Source of the DNA: Bacillota bacterium
Lineage (GTDB): Bacteria; Bacillota; Limnochordia; Darwinibacteriales; DTU012
Direction of reading: 5' to 3'
NCBI GenBank assembly: GCA_012521805.1
Contig: JAAYLQ010000017.1
Span: forward strand, 1-6,159
Length of the DNA stretch: 6,159 bases
Positions 5,257-6,159 of the stretch are shown here, piece by piece. How positions within the stretch are numbered: the first letter of the stretch is position 1; each line of letters opens with the position of its first letter. The translations under genes and the position numbers were made by a program. The notes beneath the pieces are model-generated. The model saw only the letters and a program-made list of their open reading frames with translations. It was not told where the DNA came from and did not search any database.

Positions 5257-6159
5257 TTACCTGCTGCTTTTAGCTAAAGCCTGATCCAAATCAGCAATTA
5301 AATCATCCACATCTTCAATTCCAATCGATAGGCGGATTAAATCTGGTGTCACTCCACTAGCCCTCTGCTCTGCTTCCGACAGCTGAGCATGGGTAGTGCT
5401 TGCCGGGTGAATTACCAAAGATTTAGCATCCGCTACATTAGCCAGCAGTGAAAAAATCTCCAAACTATTGATAAACTTTTTGCCAGCCTCTGCGCCGCCC
5501 TTAATGCCAAAGGAGAAAATAGAGCCGCTGCCTTTTGGCAGATATTTTTGAGCTAAATCATAATATTTATTGCCTTTAAGGCTGGGATACTTCACCCACT
5601 CCACTAAAGGATGGTCGTCTAAAAACTGAGCGATCTGCTTAGCGTTAGCTACATGTTTTTGCACTCGCAGCGAAAGGGTTTCCAGACCCTGGATAAACAG
5701 AAAGGCATTAAAGGGACTTAAGCACGCTCCTGTATCCCTGAGCAGCTGCACCCGCGCTTTAACAATATAAGCGGCATTCCCAAAAGTATCTGTGTAGCGA
5801 ATTCCGTTATAGGATGGATCTGGCTCGGTTAACTCAGGAAACTTACCGCTGGCCGCCCAATCAAAGCTGCCTGAATCAACAATTACACCGCCAATTGATG
5901 TGCCGTGACCACCGATAAACTTGGTAGCAGAGTGAACTACGATATCTGCTCCGTGTTCAATCGGACGGCATAAATACGGTGTAGCAAAAGTGTTATCCAC
6001 AATTAGAGGTATTTGGTGTTCATGGGCAACAGCTGCTACTGCTTCTAAGTCGACAATATTGGTTTCTGGGTTACCGATAGTTTCTACGTAAAGCGCTTTT
6101 GTCCGATCTGTGATTGCTTCAGCAAAATTTGCTGGTTGATCTGGATCAACAAAAACTGT
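5257..6159 (-). CDS. metY: O-acetylhomoserine sulfhydrylase, C-terminal 300 residues (5' end outside window)
   Basis: This PLP enzyme combines O-acetylhomoserine with sulfide to form homocysteine. The frame stays open to the right edge, so only the last 300 residues are present; the family is about 430 long, so roughly 130 N-terminal residues are missing. The internal ATG at 6000 is not the start, since a well-conserved 53-residue stretch precedes it, including YVETIGNP (24-31 of the fragment). Asp55 (DNTFATPYL) would contact the PLP ring nitrogen, and Lys80 (HSATKFIGGHGT) would carry PLP. The stretch with YTDTFGNAAYI, then LRDTGACLSPFNAFLFIQGLETL, and the C-terminal ASGVTPDLIRLSIGIE are typical of MetY rather than cystathionine gamma-synthase. 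It is the first gene of the visible cluster. Cystathionine enzymes of the same fold are the alternative, less likely next to an acetyl-type MetA. Confidence 0.94.
   Translation of the reverse strand, partial: TVFVDPDQPANFAEAITDRTKALYVETIGNPETNIVDLEAVAAVAHEHQIPLIVDNTFATPYLCRPIEHGADIVVHSATKFIGGHGTSIGGVIVDSGSFDWAASGKFPELTEPDPSYNGIRYTDTFGNAAYIVKARVQLLRDTGACLSPFNAFLFIQGLETLSLRVQKHVANAKQIAQFLDDHPLVEWVKYPSLKGNKYYDLAQKYLPKGSGSIFSFGIKGGAEAGKKFINSLEIFSLLANVADAKSLVIHPASTTHAQLSEAEQRASGVTPDLIRLSIGIEDVDDLIADLDQALAKSSR

Noticed and set aside
1..6159. Defence system, mobile element or CRISPR array
   Set aside because: Every substantial gene belongs to methionine metabolism, no spaced direct repeats occur, and there is no transposase or integrase sequence.

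Overview
The window carries a methionine biosynthesis gene cluster, read entirely from the minus strand (right to left). In transcription order it holds the 3' part of metY (O-acetylhomoserine sulfhydrylase, running off the right edge), metA (homoserine O-acyltransferase), metF (methylenetetrahydrofolate reductase), a stand-alone methionine synthase reactivation-domain protein, and a short metH (cobalamin-dependent methionine synthase). The spacings are 24 nt, 46 nt, an 8-nt overlap and an 11-nt overlap, which fits one operon. Its promoter and any leader riboswitch lie outside the window, upstream of metY.

The genes work together as follows. MetA activates homoserine; Glu111 in its active site predicts acetyl-CoA as the donor. 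MetY replaces the acetyl group with sulfide to give homocysteine. MetF makes 5-methyltetrahydrofolate. MetH transfers the methyl group through cobalamin to homocysteine. The separate reactivation protein would rescue MetH when its cobalamin is oxidised. In E. coli MetH this last function is the C-terminal domain of the same polypeptide; here it is a separate gene just upstream, a split also known from Thermotoga.

The left 339 bases contain no recognisable gene. They hold two hairpins that look like minus-strand terminators. One is a long 60-nt near-perfect inverted repeat (226-285) followed by five T on the minus strand. The other is a compact hairpin (125-169) followed by six T. A TATAAT box on the minus strand (178-183) sits just upstream of the second hairpin, so that segment could also be a very short independent RNA.

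The moderate base composition, purine-rich ribosome binding sites, acetyl-type MetA, split cobalamin-dependent MetH and Cys-rich tail of the reactivation protein suggest a Firmicutes (clostridia-like), probably anaerobic, bacterium. That is an inference; no taxonomic marker is present. I see no mobile element, CRISPR array, tRNA or rRNA. Most of the window is ordinary core metabolism. The less ordinary points are the split MetH system, a 13-bp perfect hairpin inside metF, and the structured 3' flank.
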